Of a stretch of DNA of 64,000 nt, positions 53,806-63,391 are shown one piece after another. Origin of the DNA: Nocardiopsis flavescens. GTDB lineage: Bacteria; Actinomycetota; Actinomycetes; Streptosporangiales; Streptosporangiaceae. Position 1 is the stretch's first letter, and each line of letters begins with the position of its first letter. The stretch lies in NCBI RefSeq assembly GCF_900141985.1, contig NZ_FQZK01000006.1, positions 186,001-250,000 of the forward strand, given 5' to 3'. The notes under the pieces are model-generated. The model ran no database searches, was not told the origin of the DNA, and was given only the letters and a program-made list of their open reading frames with translations. Both the position numbers and the translations under genes were made by a program.

Positions 53806-54402
53806 GTGTCGGAGTCCTGGCGTTCGTTCGGCGAGCAGCGGCTGTCCGCCCCCCTGGCGGCGGCCCTGGCCTGCTTCGTCGAGCAGGGGTACCACGGGAC
53901 CACCATCCGGCGGATCGCCGAGCGGGCCGGCCTGTCCGTGCCCGGCCTGTACCACCACTACCCGTCCAAACAGGCGCTGCTGGAGGGCCTGGTGATGACG
54001 GTGATGCACGAGCTGCTGGACCACACCCGCCGCGCCGCCGCCGAGGCCGGGGACGACCCGGGGCGCCGGTTCGACAACATCGTCGAGTGCCTGCTGCGCT
54101 TCCACATGCACCGCCGCGACCAGGCGTTCGTCGCCTCCACCGAGATCCGCGGCATGGACCCCGGCGTGCGCGGGGCCTACATCGCCCTGCGCGACGAGCA
54201 GCAGCGCATGGTCGACGACACCGTGCGCGAGGGGGTCGACCGGGGCGCGTTCGCCACCCCCTACCCCAGGGACGCCGGCCGCGCCGTCACCACCATGTGC
54301 GTCGCCGTCTCCTCCTGGTACCGCCCCGACGGGGAGCTCTCCCCCGACGAGGTCGTGGAGCACTACCTCGCCCTGTGCCGGGCCACCGTCGGCGCGCGTT
54401 GA
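53806..54402 (+). CDS. TetR family regulator of an acyl-CoA regulon
   Basis: A 198-aa repressor. The N-terminal HTH reads FVEQGYHGTTIRRIAERAGL and SVPGLYHHYPSKQALLEG; the rest is the helical ligand domain. GTG 53806 was chosen for the GGGGA 5 bp upstream; GTG 53770 would add 12 residues. Located between two operons with matching palindromes. A fatty-acid or aromatic acyl-CoA ligand is likely, as in FadR/PaaR-like TetRs; this is inference. Confidence 0.88.
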   Translation: MSESWRSFGEQRLSAPLAAALACFVEQGYHGTTIRRIAERAGLSVPGLYHHYPSKQALLEGLVMTVMHELLDHTRRAAAEAGDDPGRRFDNIVECLLRFHMHRRDQAFVASTEIRGMDPGVRGAYIALRDEQQRMVDDTVREGVDRGAFATPYPRDAGRAVTTMCVAVSSWYRPDGELSPDEVVEHYLALCRATVGAR

Positions 54403-54443
54403 CACCGCCGCGCGGGCCGTGGCACGCTGTGGCCTCCAACACC

Positions 54444-54463
54444 GACCGAGCGATCGCTCGGTC
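54444..54463. promoter_or_regulatory. TetR-family operator, right copy
   Basis: GACCGAGCGATCGCTCGGTC, a perfect 20-bp palindrome, 13 bp before the acyl-CoA dehydrogenase GTG. It differs from the left copy at one position. Confidence 0.85.
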
Positions 54464-54476
54464 AGGGAGGCGCCAC

Positions 54477-55654
<1,178 letters not shown>

Positions 55655-55658
<4 letters not shown>

Positions 55659-56665
55659 GCGGCGCCCCGCCCCTGGACACCGCCGCCCTCGCCGCCTTCC
55701 TGGGCGTGCCCGGCCCGCTGGCCGCCGCGCCGGTCGCGGGCGGCAAGTCCAACCTCACCTACCGGATCGACGACCCGACCGGCCCGCGCTGGGTGCTGCG
55801 CCGCCCGCCCACGGCCGGGCTGACCCCCTCCGCCCACGACATGGGCCGGGAGTTCCGCACCGTGGCCGCGCTGCGCGACACCGGCGTGCCGGTCGCCCGC
55901 GCCGTGGCCCTGTGCGAGGACCCGGCGGTGCTGGGCGCCCCGTTCTCCGTGGTGGAGTACGTGGACGCCCGGGTCGTGCGCACCCGCGACCAACTGGAGG
56001 GCTGGGACGACCGCGCGGTCGCCGGCTGCGCGCACGCCCTGGTGCGGGTGCTGGCCGCCCTGCACGCCGTCGACCACCGCGCCACCGGCCTGGCCGGGCG
56101 GCCGGAGGGGTACCTGCGCCGCCAGGTGGACCTGTGGGGCCGCCAGTGGGCGCGGGTGCGCACCGGCGACCTGCCCGACCTGGACCGGCTGCACGCCGCG
56201 CTGGCGGCGTCGGTCCCGGAGTCCTCCTCCCACGCCGTCGTGCACGGCGACTACCGCATCGACAACGTCATGCTCGACCACCGCGACCCCGCCCGGGTGC
56301 GGGCGGTCGTGGACTGGGAGCTGTCCACCCTGGGCGACCCGCTGGCCGACGCCGCGATGATGTGCGTCTACCGCGCCCCGGGCCTGGACCTGGTGCTGGG
56401 CGAGCCCGCGGCGTGGAACAGCGAGCGCCTGCCCGACGGCGCCGCCCTCGCCCGGATGTACGCCGCGGCCTCGGGCCGGGAGCTGGAGCACTGGGGGTTC
56501 CACCTGGGCCTGGCGCACCTGAAGCTGGCGGTCATCGCCCAGGGCATCGAGTACCGGTCCCGGCAGGGCGCGGCGGGCGCGGGCCGCGACCGGGCGGGCG
56601 AGGCGGTCGGGCCCTACGCGGCGGCGGGGCTGCGGGCACTGGCGACGGGCGGGCACGGGGTGTGA
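55655..56665 (+). CDS. APH-type phosphotransferase (ACAD10/11-like partner)
   Basis: A 336-aa aminoglycoside-phosphotransferase-fold kinase. It has GGKSNLTYRI (ATP site), VVHGDYRIDNVMLDHRD (catalytic) and VVDWELSTLGDPLADAA (metal Asp). In other organisms this family is fused to or paired with acyl-CoA dehydrogenases of the ACAD10/11 type that phosphorylate 4-hydroxy acids before elimination. The pairing here suggests catabolism of hydroxy fatty acids, not antibiotic resistance. Confidence 0.9.
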
Positions 56666-57313
56666 GGTGGGGGGTGGGACGGGGGTGCGCGGTGGGACGG
56701 CTTCGCCTCTCCGATCGAACAAAAAGGACATGTGCCTTTACGAGGTAGATTTCCCACGTTTCGGTGGCGGGGCGCGGACGGCGACGCCGGGCCGCGCCGG
56801 CCCCGCGCGGCGCTCCCTCCGCTGATCCGGGAAGCCGGCCCCTGCCCCGCGCCGGCGCCCGCCCGCTGTGCTCGCCTTCTCTGACCGCGGCACCGCCCCC
56901 GGCACCGTTCCTCCGCACGTCGGCGGCCGTGCGCGGGGGTGGGCGCCCCGGCCCTGCGGCGGCCGGAGAAACCGGTGCCCCCGCCCCGCGGACCGCACCG
57001 GCGGGCACCCGGCCGACGCCGTGGCCGGCGGCGCCCGCCACCCCTGCCCGGGGCCCGGCGGCCACCGGGGCGCGGGGGTTGCGCCCGGCCCGATTCCCGC
57101 CCGGATCCGGACCGCACCGATCCACGGAATCTTCCGCACGCGGGTTCGACCCGGACCTCCCACGGCCACGGGGACCCCGCGCCGCCGCGGTGCCCGCGGC
57201 CCCGGATGAGGACCCACCACAACCCCCCGCCGCCCCGAGAACCCCCTGGCGGGCGCCGGGTCCGCGCGGGCACGATCGCACGGCCGACGCCCCCTGAACC
57301 CCTGAGGAGCCCT
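56666..57313. other. Intergenic stretch upstream of the ABC exporter
   Basis: About 650 bp without a supported gene. An AT-richer patch at 56711-56760 contains AAAGG and CCTTT arms around ACATGTG (56723-56739) and may be a regulatory site. The rest is GC-rich with low-complexity frames on both strands. Confidence 0.55.
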
Positions 57314-59260
57314 ATGCGTCGATCCCGTCAGCGACCCGCGCAAACCGCACCGGCGGACCCTCCCCGGGCACCCGGGGCCGCCCCCTCCGACACCGGGTCG
57401 GAGGAGGACCTGACCGCCCCCAAGTGGAACTTCTTCAACGACGAACTGGTCCGCACCGGCCTGTGGACCAAACTCACCCGCATGCCCGCCCTCACCGCGG
57501 CCGCCGCCGGATGGGCCTGGCGCGCCAACCGGCGCGACCTGCTCATCGCGCTGGGCGCGAGCACCGTCGCCGCCGTCCTGGCGGCGGTGAGCCTGGTCTC
57601 GGTGACCCGGGTGCTCGACGCCCTGCTCGCCCCGGGCCCCCTGGCCGACCGGGTCGGGGCGGCCCTGCCCGCCGTGGCGGTCGTGGCCGGGGTGGCGGCC
57701 CTGTCCGGCGCCGTCCGGCTGGTCTCGGAACTGGCCCTGGCCCGGCTGGGCCCGCAGACCGAGCGCCTGGTCGAGCTGGAGCTGTTCGGCCTGACCACCC
57801 GGGCCCGCCTGGTCGCCTTCGACGACGAGGAGTGGGCCGACGCGATGTACCGGGCCCGGGACCGGGGCGTGTACGAGGTGCCGCGGATGGTCACCGCCAC
57901 CCTGGAGGGCCTGGCCGGTGTGGTCTCGCTGGTCTCCCTGGGCGGGGTGCTGGCCGTGCTGCACCCGCTGCTGCTGCTCCTGCTGCTGGTGAGCGTGGTC
58001 CCCACCGGCTGGGCGGCCACCCGGGCGGCGCGCATGGAGTACGAGGCCCAGCGCCGGCTCAGCACCGGGCGCCGGCGGCGGTGGATCCTCGGCGACCGCA
58101 TGGCCTCGCGCGACTCCGCCGCGGAGCTGCGCTCCTACACGATGCGCGACTCCCTGATGGCCGACTACGGCGCCCTCGCCGACCGCGAGCGCGAGACCAT
58201 GCTCGCGGTGGCCTGGAGCCAGACCCGCACCCGGGCGGTGGGCGGCACGGCCGCGGGCGCGGCGACCGCCCTCACCTACGCCTGCCTGGGCACGCTGCTG
58301 GTGGCGGGCATGATGCCGCTGGCCGCGGTGGGCACCGCCGTCCTGGCCCTCCAGCGCACCCAGGGGCAGATGCAGAGCCTGCTGTACCTGCTGAACCGGG
58401 TGTACGAGTCGGGACTGTACTTCGCCGACTTCACCGAGTACTGCGCCCTGGCCCGGGTCCGCACCCCGGCCGCGCCCACCGCGCCGCCCCCGGCCCGGCT
58501 GGAGCGGCTGGAGGTGCGCGACGCGGTCTTCACCTACCCCTCCGGCGGCACGCCCGCCCTGCACGGGGTGAACGTGCACGTCGAGAAGGGCGAGACCGTC
58601 GCGCTGGTGGGCGAGAACGGGTCCGGCAAGTCGACCCTGGCCCGGCTGCTCGGCGGACTCTACGAGCCCCAGGAGGGCGCGGTGACCTGGAACGGCACGG
58701 ACTTCACGGCGCTGGGCCCGGCGGTCCGCGAGCGGATCAGCGTCATCATCCAAGACCACACCCGCTGGCCCATGACCGCCCGCCGCAACGTCACCATGGC
58801 CCAGGGCTGCGACCCGGACCGGCTGGAGCACGCTGCCCGGCTCAGCGGCACCGACGAGGTGGTCGCCGAGCTGCCGCGCGGCTGGGACACCCTCCTGGAC
58901 ACCACCTTCGCCTCCGGGGTCAACCTGTCCGGCGGCCAGTGGCAGCGCGTCGCCGGGGCCCGGGGCTTCTACCGGACCGCCGACCTGCTCATCGCCGACG
59001 AGCCCACCTCGGCGCTGGACGCCCGCGCCGAGGCGCGCTTCTTCACCACCATCGGCGAGCACGCCGCCCGCACCGGGGCGGCGGTCGTGCTCATCACCCA
59101 CCGCATGGCCTCGGTGCGGATGGCCGACCGCATCTACGTCCTGGACCGGGGCCGGGTCATCGAGCACGGCACCCACGCGGAGCTGATGGCGGTGGCGGGG
59201 CGGTACCGGGAGCTGTACACGCTCCAGGCCGACGCCTACAGCGACCCCGGGCGGGGGTGA
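57314..59260 (+). CDS. ABC exporter (fused membrane and ATPase domains)
   Basis: A 648-aa half-transporter: a Pro/Ala-rich N-terminus (about 1-40), six membrane helices (about 70-330) and ATPase (about 395-640) with VGENGSGKS, VIIQDHTRWPMTAR (Q-loop), NLSGGQWQRVA, LLIADEPTSALD and LITHRMAS. GAGGAG lies 5 bp before the ATG. No C39 peptidase. This form resembles exporters in RiPP and lipid-secretion loci (for example RamA/AmfA-like), but no such genes are near, so the substrate is unknown. Confidence 0.9.
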   Translation: MRRSRQRPAQTAPADPPRAPGAAPSDTGSEEDLTAPKWNFFNDELVRTGLWTKLTRMPALTAAAAGWAWRANRRDLLIALGASTVAAVLAAVSLVSVTRVLDALLAPGPLADRVGAALPAVAVVAGVAALSGAVRLVSELALARLGPQTERLVELELFGLTTRARLVAFDDEEWADAMYRARDRGVYEVPRMVTATLEGLAGVVSLVSLGGVLAVLHPLLLLLLLVSVVPTGWAATRAARMEYEAQRRLSTGRRRRWILGDRMASRDSAAELRSYTMRDSLMADYGALADRERETMLAVAWSQTRTRAVGGTAAGAATALTYACLGTLLVAGMMPLAAVGTAVLALQRTQGQMQSLLYLLNRVYESGLYFADFTEYCALARVRTPAAPTAPPPARLERLEVRDAVFTYPSGGTPALHGVNVHVEKGETVALVGENGSGKSTLARLLGGLYEPQEGAVTWNGTDFTALGPAVRERISVIIQDHTRWPMTARRNVTMAQGCDPDRLEHAARLSGTDEVVAELPRGWDTLLDTTFASGVNLSGGQWQRVAGARGFYRTADLLIADEPTSALDARAEARFFTTIGEHAARTGAAVVLITHRMASVRMADRIYVLDRGRVIEHGTHAELMAVAGRYRELYTLQADAYSDPGRG

Positions 59261-59371
59261 GGCGCGGGGGCGGTGCGGGCGGGACGGCCGTCCGCACCGC
59301 CCCGGTGCGCCAGGGACGGGGCCTCCCCGCGACTCCGGCCCTGCCCCTGCCCGCCCCGACCCGCCGCCCGG

Positions 59372-60322
59372 TCAGGGCGTGAGGATGATCTTGCCGCGCA
59401 CCCCGCCGCGCTCGGCCATCCGGTGCGCCTCGACGACGTCGTCCATCGCCAGCACGGCGGCGACCACCGGTCTGACGGTGCCCCCGTCCACCAGCGCGGT
59501 GAGCTCCTCCAGCTCCTGCGGCGAGGGGTCGTTGCTGAACAGGGCGATCCGCGTGCGCCGGTCCAGCATGCCCGCCGCCGTCCGCAGGGCCGACCGGAGG
59601 GGCCGACGCGGGTCCAGGGCCAGCGGCAGCAGCGTGCCCCCGCGGACGAGGTGCGAGCGCACCTCGGGCAGCCGCGTGCCGACCAGGTCGAGGACCACGT
59701 CGAACCGGCCCAGCTCGCCGAGTTCCGTCGTGCGGTGGTCGAAGGCCTCGGCCGCGCCCGTCCCGCGCAGCCAGGCCAGGTGGTCGGCCCCGGCCAGCGC
59801 GGTGACGTGCGCGCCCAGGGACGCGCCGAGCTGTACGGCGACCACCCCCACTCCCCCGGCCGCACCGCGCACCAGCAGCCGCTGCCCGGCGGACAGGCGG
59901 GTCCGGCGGGTGAGGGCGTGCAGGGCCGTGGTGCCCGAGGCCGGCAGCGCGGCGGCCTCACCGGGCGAGACCGAGCGCGGGGCCGCGGCGACGCGCTCCT
60001 GCGGGACGACGACCGACTCGGCGACGGAGCCGAAGGTGCCGTGCGGCATCAGCCCCCACACCGCGTCGCCGACGTTCGCGCGGGTGACGTCCGGCCCCGC
60101 CTCCGCGACGGTCCCGACGAAGTCGACGCCCGTTCCGGCCGGCAGGCGCCGGCGCAGCAGGCGGCGCAGGTGCCCGGCGCGGATGGCCGTCTCACCGCCG
60201 CCGACCGCCGTGGCGGCCACCTCCACCCGCACGTCGGCGGGGCCGACCGGGGGCGTGGGGAGCCCGTCGACGACGGCCAGGACCTCGGGTCCCCCGTAAC
60301 GGTCGTAGCGGACTGCGCGCAT
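59372..60322 (-). CDS. NADPH:quinone oxidoreductase (zinc-type MDR family)
   Basis: A 316-aa medium-chain dehydrogenase/reductase: MRAVRYDRYGGPEVL at the start, GVDFVGTVAEAGPDV, LLVRGAAGGVGVVAVQL (cofactor) and KIILTP at the end. No structural zinc Cys are seen. GAGGAGGAGA precedes ATG 60322. Divergent from a TetR gene that probably controls it in response to quinones or other electrophiles. Confidence 0.9.
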   Translation of the reverse strand: MRAVRYDRYGGPEVLAVVDGLPTPPVGPADVRVEVAATAVGGGETAIRAGHLRRLLRRRLPAGTGVDFVGTVAEAGPDVTRANVGDAVWGLMPHGTFGSVAESVVVPQERVAAAPRSVSPGEAAALPASGTTALHALTRRTRLSAGQRLLVRGAAGGVGVVAVQLGASLGAHVTALAGADHLAWLRGTGAAEAFDHRTTELGELGRFDVVLDLVGTRLPEVRSHLVRGGTLLPLALDPRRPLRSALRTAAGMLDRRTRIALFSNDPSPQELEELTALVDGGTVRPVVAAVLAMDDVVEAHRMAERGGVRGKIILTP

Positions 60323-60437
60323 GGTCTCCTCCTCGTGCGGGGAAGCCCCCGCCTCGTCCGTGGGTTGACCACCGGTGGGGGCCGGTGACGACGGTGGCAA
60401 CCGGGACCCGCGGACCCCTCATCCCGACGGCGCGGAA

Positions 60438-61049
60438 GTGAGACGAGCAGTGGTCGAGGACTCGCAGTTGCGCCCCGAGGACGGCGTTCCCGGAGCGCTG
60501 AGGCAGGACGCCCGGCGCAACCGGCTCAGCGTGCTGCGGGCCGCCCGGGAGGTCTTCCGCGACCGCGGCCTGGAGGCGACCGTGCGGAACGTGGCCCGCC
60601 GCGCCGGGGTCTCGGCGGCCACGGTCCACCGGCGCTTCCCCGGCCGGGACGCGCTGGTGGAGGACCTGGCCGGGCACGCCGCCGGGGAGCTGACGGAGCA
60701 CTTCGCGGAGCTGTCCCGCACGCTCCCCGCGGACCTGGCGCTGGAGCGCGGCCTGCGCAGGGTCGCGGCGGAGGCGGTCTCCTCGCGTGTGTGCGGACCC
60801 GACCACCGGGAGCGCTTTCCCGAGCGGGCACGCGCCCTGGACGCGCACCTGCACCGGGAGCTGCACCGGCTGCTGGTCCGTGCCCGGGAGGGCGGCCACG
60901 TGGCGGCGGAGATCACCGAACAGGACCTGCGGCTGGCCACGTCCGCGGTGACGGCGGCGGTGGCCGCCGAGCCGGACCCGGAACGGGCCGGCCGGACGGC
61001 CCAGCGGCTGGTGACGCACTTCCTGCGGTCGTTCCGCAGTACGGGGTGA
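60438..61049 (+). CDS. TetR family regulator
   Basis: A 203-aa repressor with the HTH LRAAREVFRDRGLEATVRNV and ARRAGVSAATVHRRFPGRDA, followed by a helical C-terminal domain (TetR_C). Starts at GTG 60438 or 60450; both RBSs are weak. It lies divergent to the quinone oxidoreductase gene (116-bp gap) and is the likely repressor of that gene. Confidence 0.85.
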   Translation: MRRAVVEDSQLRPEDGVPGALRQDARRNRLSVLRAAREVFRDRGLEATVRNVARRAGVSAATVHRRFPGRDALVEDLAGHAAGELTEHFAELSRTLPADLALERGLRRVAAEAVSSRVCGPDHRERFPERARALDAHLHRELHRLLVRAREGGHVAAEITEQDLRLATSAVTAAVAAEPDPERAGRTAQRLVTHFLRSFRSTG

Positions 61050-61376
61050 GCGGGGGCGGGGTGGGGCGCGGTCCGCGGTGGGCCGGCGGGTGTCCACCCG
61101 TCACGGTCCCCGCGCCACCCCGGCCCGCCGCACCGCCGACGTTCGGGGGAAAGCGCGCACCCGCCCCGGCCGTGGCTCCTCACGGATACACGCCCTGCGC
61201 GCCGGTACCCGCCCTGGCCTTTCGCCTCCGTACCGGCACCCGGGGCCCGTCCCGCCCCGCCGCTCTCACGGCCGCGTTCCCGCGCCGTCGGGTCCACCCG
61301 GACGCGCCCTCCTCCCGTCCGCCGCGACACGGGAAATACGGTTGCGCCTCCCCTGCCCCGCGTCCAGGATGGTCCG
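61050..61376. other. Intergenic stretch before the hydrolase-vgb operon
   Basis: About 330 bp, no gene. Near the right end GGGAAATACGGTTG (about 61330-61344) contains TACGGT, a possible -10 about 35 bp before the hydrolase start. Nothing else is recognised. Confidence 0.5.
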
Positions 61377-62288
61377 GTGCGCATCCCAGCAGAGATCACC
61401 CTCGACCTCGGCGGACAGGCCCTGGCCGGTCTGGACTTCGGCGGTTCGGGCACGCCGGTCCTGCTCGTCCACGGCAGCGGGCACAACGCGGCGGCCTGGG
61501 CCGACGTCGCGGCCCGTCTGACCGACCACTGCCGGGTCGTCGCCGTGGACCTGCGCGGACACGGGCGGACCACCGCGGACTCCCGGAGTGCCGAGCAGTA
61601 CTGGCGCGACCTGGCCGGTGCCGCCCGGGCCCTGGGGTGGGAGAACCCCGTGCTGGTCGGGCACTCCCTGGGCGGTTACGCCGTCACCGCCGTGGCCGCC
61701 GCCGGCCTGGTCCGGCCCGCCGCGGTGTGCGTGGTCGACGGCCTGGTCCTGAACTCCCGGGAGGAGGCCGTGGCCGATCAGGCGCGGTGGACCACCCCCG
61801 AAGCGGCCGAGGCGCTGCGCGCGCGGTTCCGCTACGGCTGGTCGGCCGCTCCGGACGAGGTGGACGCGTACATCGAGCAGTGCGTGCGGGAGGCGCCCGA
61901 CGACGAGCTGAACACGGACTGCCGACCCGGCCTGGTGCGCGACGTGCTGGAGCGCTCCTTCACCGCCGGGGAGGGGGTTCGGCTGCGAAGGCCCACGCCC
62001 GAGCAGATCGCGGTGATCAGCGCGGCCGACCCGGAGGCCGCCGTCCACCCCGGCGTGGACGTCTACGACCGCCTGACCTGCCCGCTCACGATCGTCCTTC
62101 CCGACGAGGGGTTCTACGCCGACCGGCGGGACGAGGTGCGGGCCATCGTCGCCGGCCGCCCCGAACGAACGCTGGTGGAGATGCGCGGGCACCACAACGT
62201 GCCCATGGCCCGGCCCGGGGAACTGGCCCGGATCATCCTGGACCTCGTCAAAGCCCTGCCCGCCCCGGACTCCGGAGACTCCACGTGA
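61377..62288 (+). CDS. Alpha/beta hydrolase
   Basis: A 303-aa hydrolase: oxyanion region LLVHGSGHNAAAW, nucleophile elbow VGHSLGGY (Ser), acid region VLPDEGFY and catalytic His in MRGHHNVPM. AGGA lies 7 bp before GTG 61377. Its stop overlaps the vgb start (GTGA), suggesting joint action; ester cleavage of the same class of cyclic depsipeptides is an attractive but unproven idea. Confidence 0.87.
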   Translation: MRIPAEITLDLGGQALAGLDFGGSGTPVLLVHGSGHNAAAWADVAARLTDHCRVVAVDLRGHGRTTADSRSAEQYWRDLAGAARALGWENPVLVGHSLGGYAVTAVAAAGLVRPAAVCVVDGLVLNSREEAVADQARWTTPEAAEALRARFRYGWSAAPDEVDAYIEQCVREAPDDELNTDCRPGLVRDVLERSFTAGEGVRLRRPTPEQIAVISAADPEAAVHPGVDVYDRLTCPLTIVLPDEGFYADRRDEVRAIVAGRPERTLVEMRGHHNVPMARPGELARIILDLVKALPAPDSGDST

Positions 62289-63184
62289 CGAACAGCCCCG
62301 AGCAGCGCTCCGTGCGCGAACACCCGCTGGCCGAGCCGGGCGCGGGCCCCTACGGCATCGCGGCCGACACCGACGGGTCCCTGTGGGTGACCCTCGTGCA
62401 CCACGGACGGGTCGCCCGCATGGCGCCGGACGGCTCCGCCGTCCTCCACGCGCTGGACTCCGCGGCGTGCGGACCCTCGGTCATCACCGCGGGGCCCGAC
62501 GGTGCGGCCTGGTTCACCCGGGCCCGGGACAACAGGATCGGCAGGATCACCCGCGACGGGAAGTCGGACTCCTTCGTGCTGCCGAACCCGGAGTCGGGCC
62601 CCTTCGGTATCACCCGTGGGCCTGACGGGGCGCTGTGGTTCACTGAGATGAACGCCGACCGGATCGGCCGGATCACCCCGGACGGCGAGATCACCGAGTT
62701 CCCGCTGCCGACCGAGGGAGGGTTCCCCTCCTTCATCACCTCGGGGCCGGGAGACGCCCTGTACTTCACCCTCAACCAGGCCAACGCCATCGGACGCATG
62801 ACCACCGACGGCCACGTCGACCTCCACCCCCTCCCGACCGCCGGCGCGGGCCCGGTCGGCATCACGAGGGGCCCTGACGACGCCCTGTGGTTCGTGGAGA
62901 TCATCGCCGGCCGGATCGGCCGCATGACGCCGGACGGGCGGATCCGGGAGTTCCCCCTGCCCCGGCACGACGCCAGACCCCACGCGATCACCGCCGACCC
63001 CCGGGGCGGCTGCTGGTTCACCGAGTGGGGCGCGAACCGGATCGGCCACATCACCGCGGAAGGCGACATCACCCTGGTCGACCTGCCGACCCCCGCCAGC
63101 GAGCCCCACGGCATCACGCTGACCCCCGACGGCACCGTGTGGGCAGCCCTGGAGCCCGGAGCCGTCGCCGCCCTGGCCCCCTGA
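62285..63184 (+). CDS. vgb: Virginiamycin B lyase (streptogramin B resistance)
   Basis: A 299-aa seven-bladed propeller. It linearises streptogramin B antibiotics by elimination at the ester bond, using Mg2+. The repeat unit PDGALWFTE...NRIGRIT occurs about seven times. Catalytic/metal residues of characterised Vgb are all present: Tyr in GPYGI near the start, His233 (RPHAIT), Glu273 and His275 (SEPHGI) and Glu290 (WAALE), with one extra residue between His275 and Glu290. GTG 62285 overlaps the hydrolase stop, so the two are one operon. Related genes occur in many soil actinomycetes; actual resistance needs test. Confidence 0.93.
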   Translation: MTNSPEQRSVREHPLAEPGAGPYGIAADTDGSLWVTLVHHGRVARMAPDGSAVLHALDSAACGPSVITAGPDGAAWFTRARDNRIGRITRDGKSDSFVLPNPESGPFGITRGPDGALWFTEMNADRIGRITPDGEITEFPLPTEGGFPSFITSGPGDALYFTLNQANAIGRMTTDGHVDLHPLPTAGAGPVGITRGPDDALWFVEIIAGRIGRMTPDGRIREFPLPRHDARPHAITADPRGGCWFTEWGANRIGHITAEGDITLVDLPTPASEPHGITLTPDGTVWAALEPGAVAALAP

Positions 63185-63253
63185 GCCTGCCCCGTCGGGA
63201 TAACGGCGCGCCAGACCCACGGACCCTGAAGGCCCGAACTCGCTTGATCCCCC

Positions 63254-63301
63254 ATCGGACTTCTCATCCGATGGCCGCAGGTTCGAATCCTGCCGGGTGC
63301 G
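63254..63301 (+). other. 3' part of a tRNA-Arg(UCU)-like gene, likely att site
   Basis: Bases 63255-63271 form an anticodon arm (TCGGA-CTTCTCA-TCCGA, anticodon TCT at 63262-63264). Then come a variable loop TGGCC, a T arm GCAGG-TTCGAAT-CCTGC (63277-63293) and an acceptor strand CGGGTGC (63294-63300). No D arm or 5' acceptor (GCACCCG) precedes it; upstream text is unrelated. Position 37 is C, unusual for a working tRNA. A 3' tRNA fragment like this is the usual trace of integration by a tyrosine-recombinase element. Confidence 0.75.
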
Positions 63302-63331
63302 CCCAAAAACCCCAGGTCAGAGGGGGTGCAA

Positions 63332-63353
63332 GAGGACCTCGCAAGAGGTCCTC
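63332..63353. terminator. Hairpin just after the tRNA fragment
   Basis: Perfect 9-bp stem GAGGACCTC (63332-63340) with GAGGTCCTC (63345-63353) and a GCAA tetraloop. It may be the former tRNA terminator or part of the recombination site. Confidence 0.6.
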
Positions 63354-63371
63354 GCCGCGTTTCGTGCCGAT

Positions 63372-63391
63372 GTGTGCTCCTGGTGTGCTCC
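63372..63391 (+). repeat. Direct repeat GTGTGCTCC, two copies
   Basis: GTGTGCTCC at 63372-63380 and 63383-63391, 3-bp apart... 70-90 bp from the tRNA fragment. Short direct repeats of this kind are typical arm-binding sites of tyrosine integrases next to an att core. Confidence 0.4.

Noticed and set aside
56730-56825. 31-codon plus-strand frame starting MCLYEVDFPRF
   Set aside because: The GGA before the ATG is too close to act as an RBS and the rest is low-complexity.
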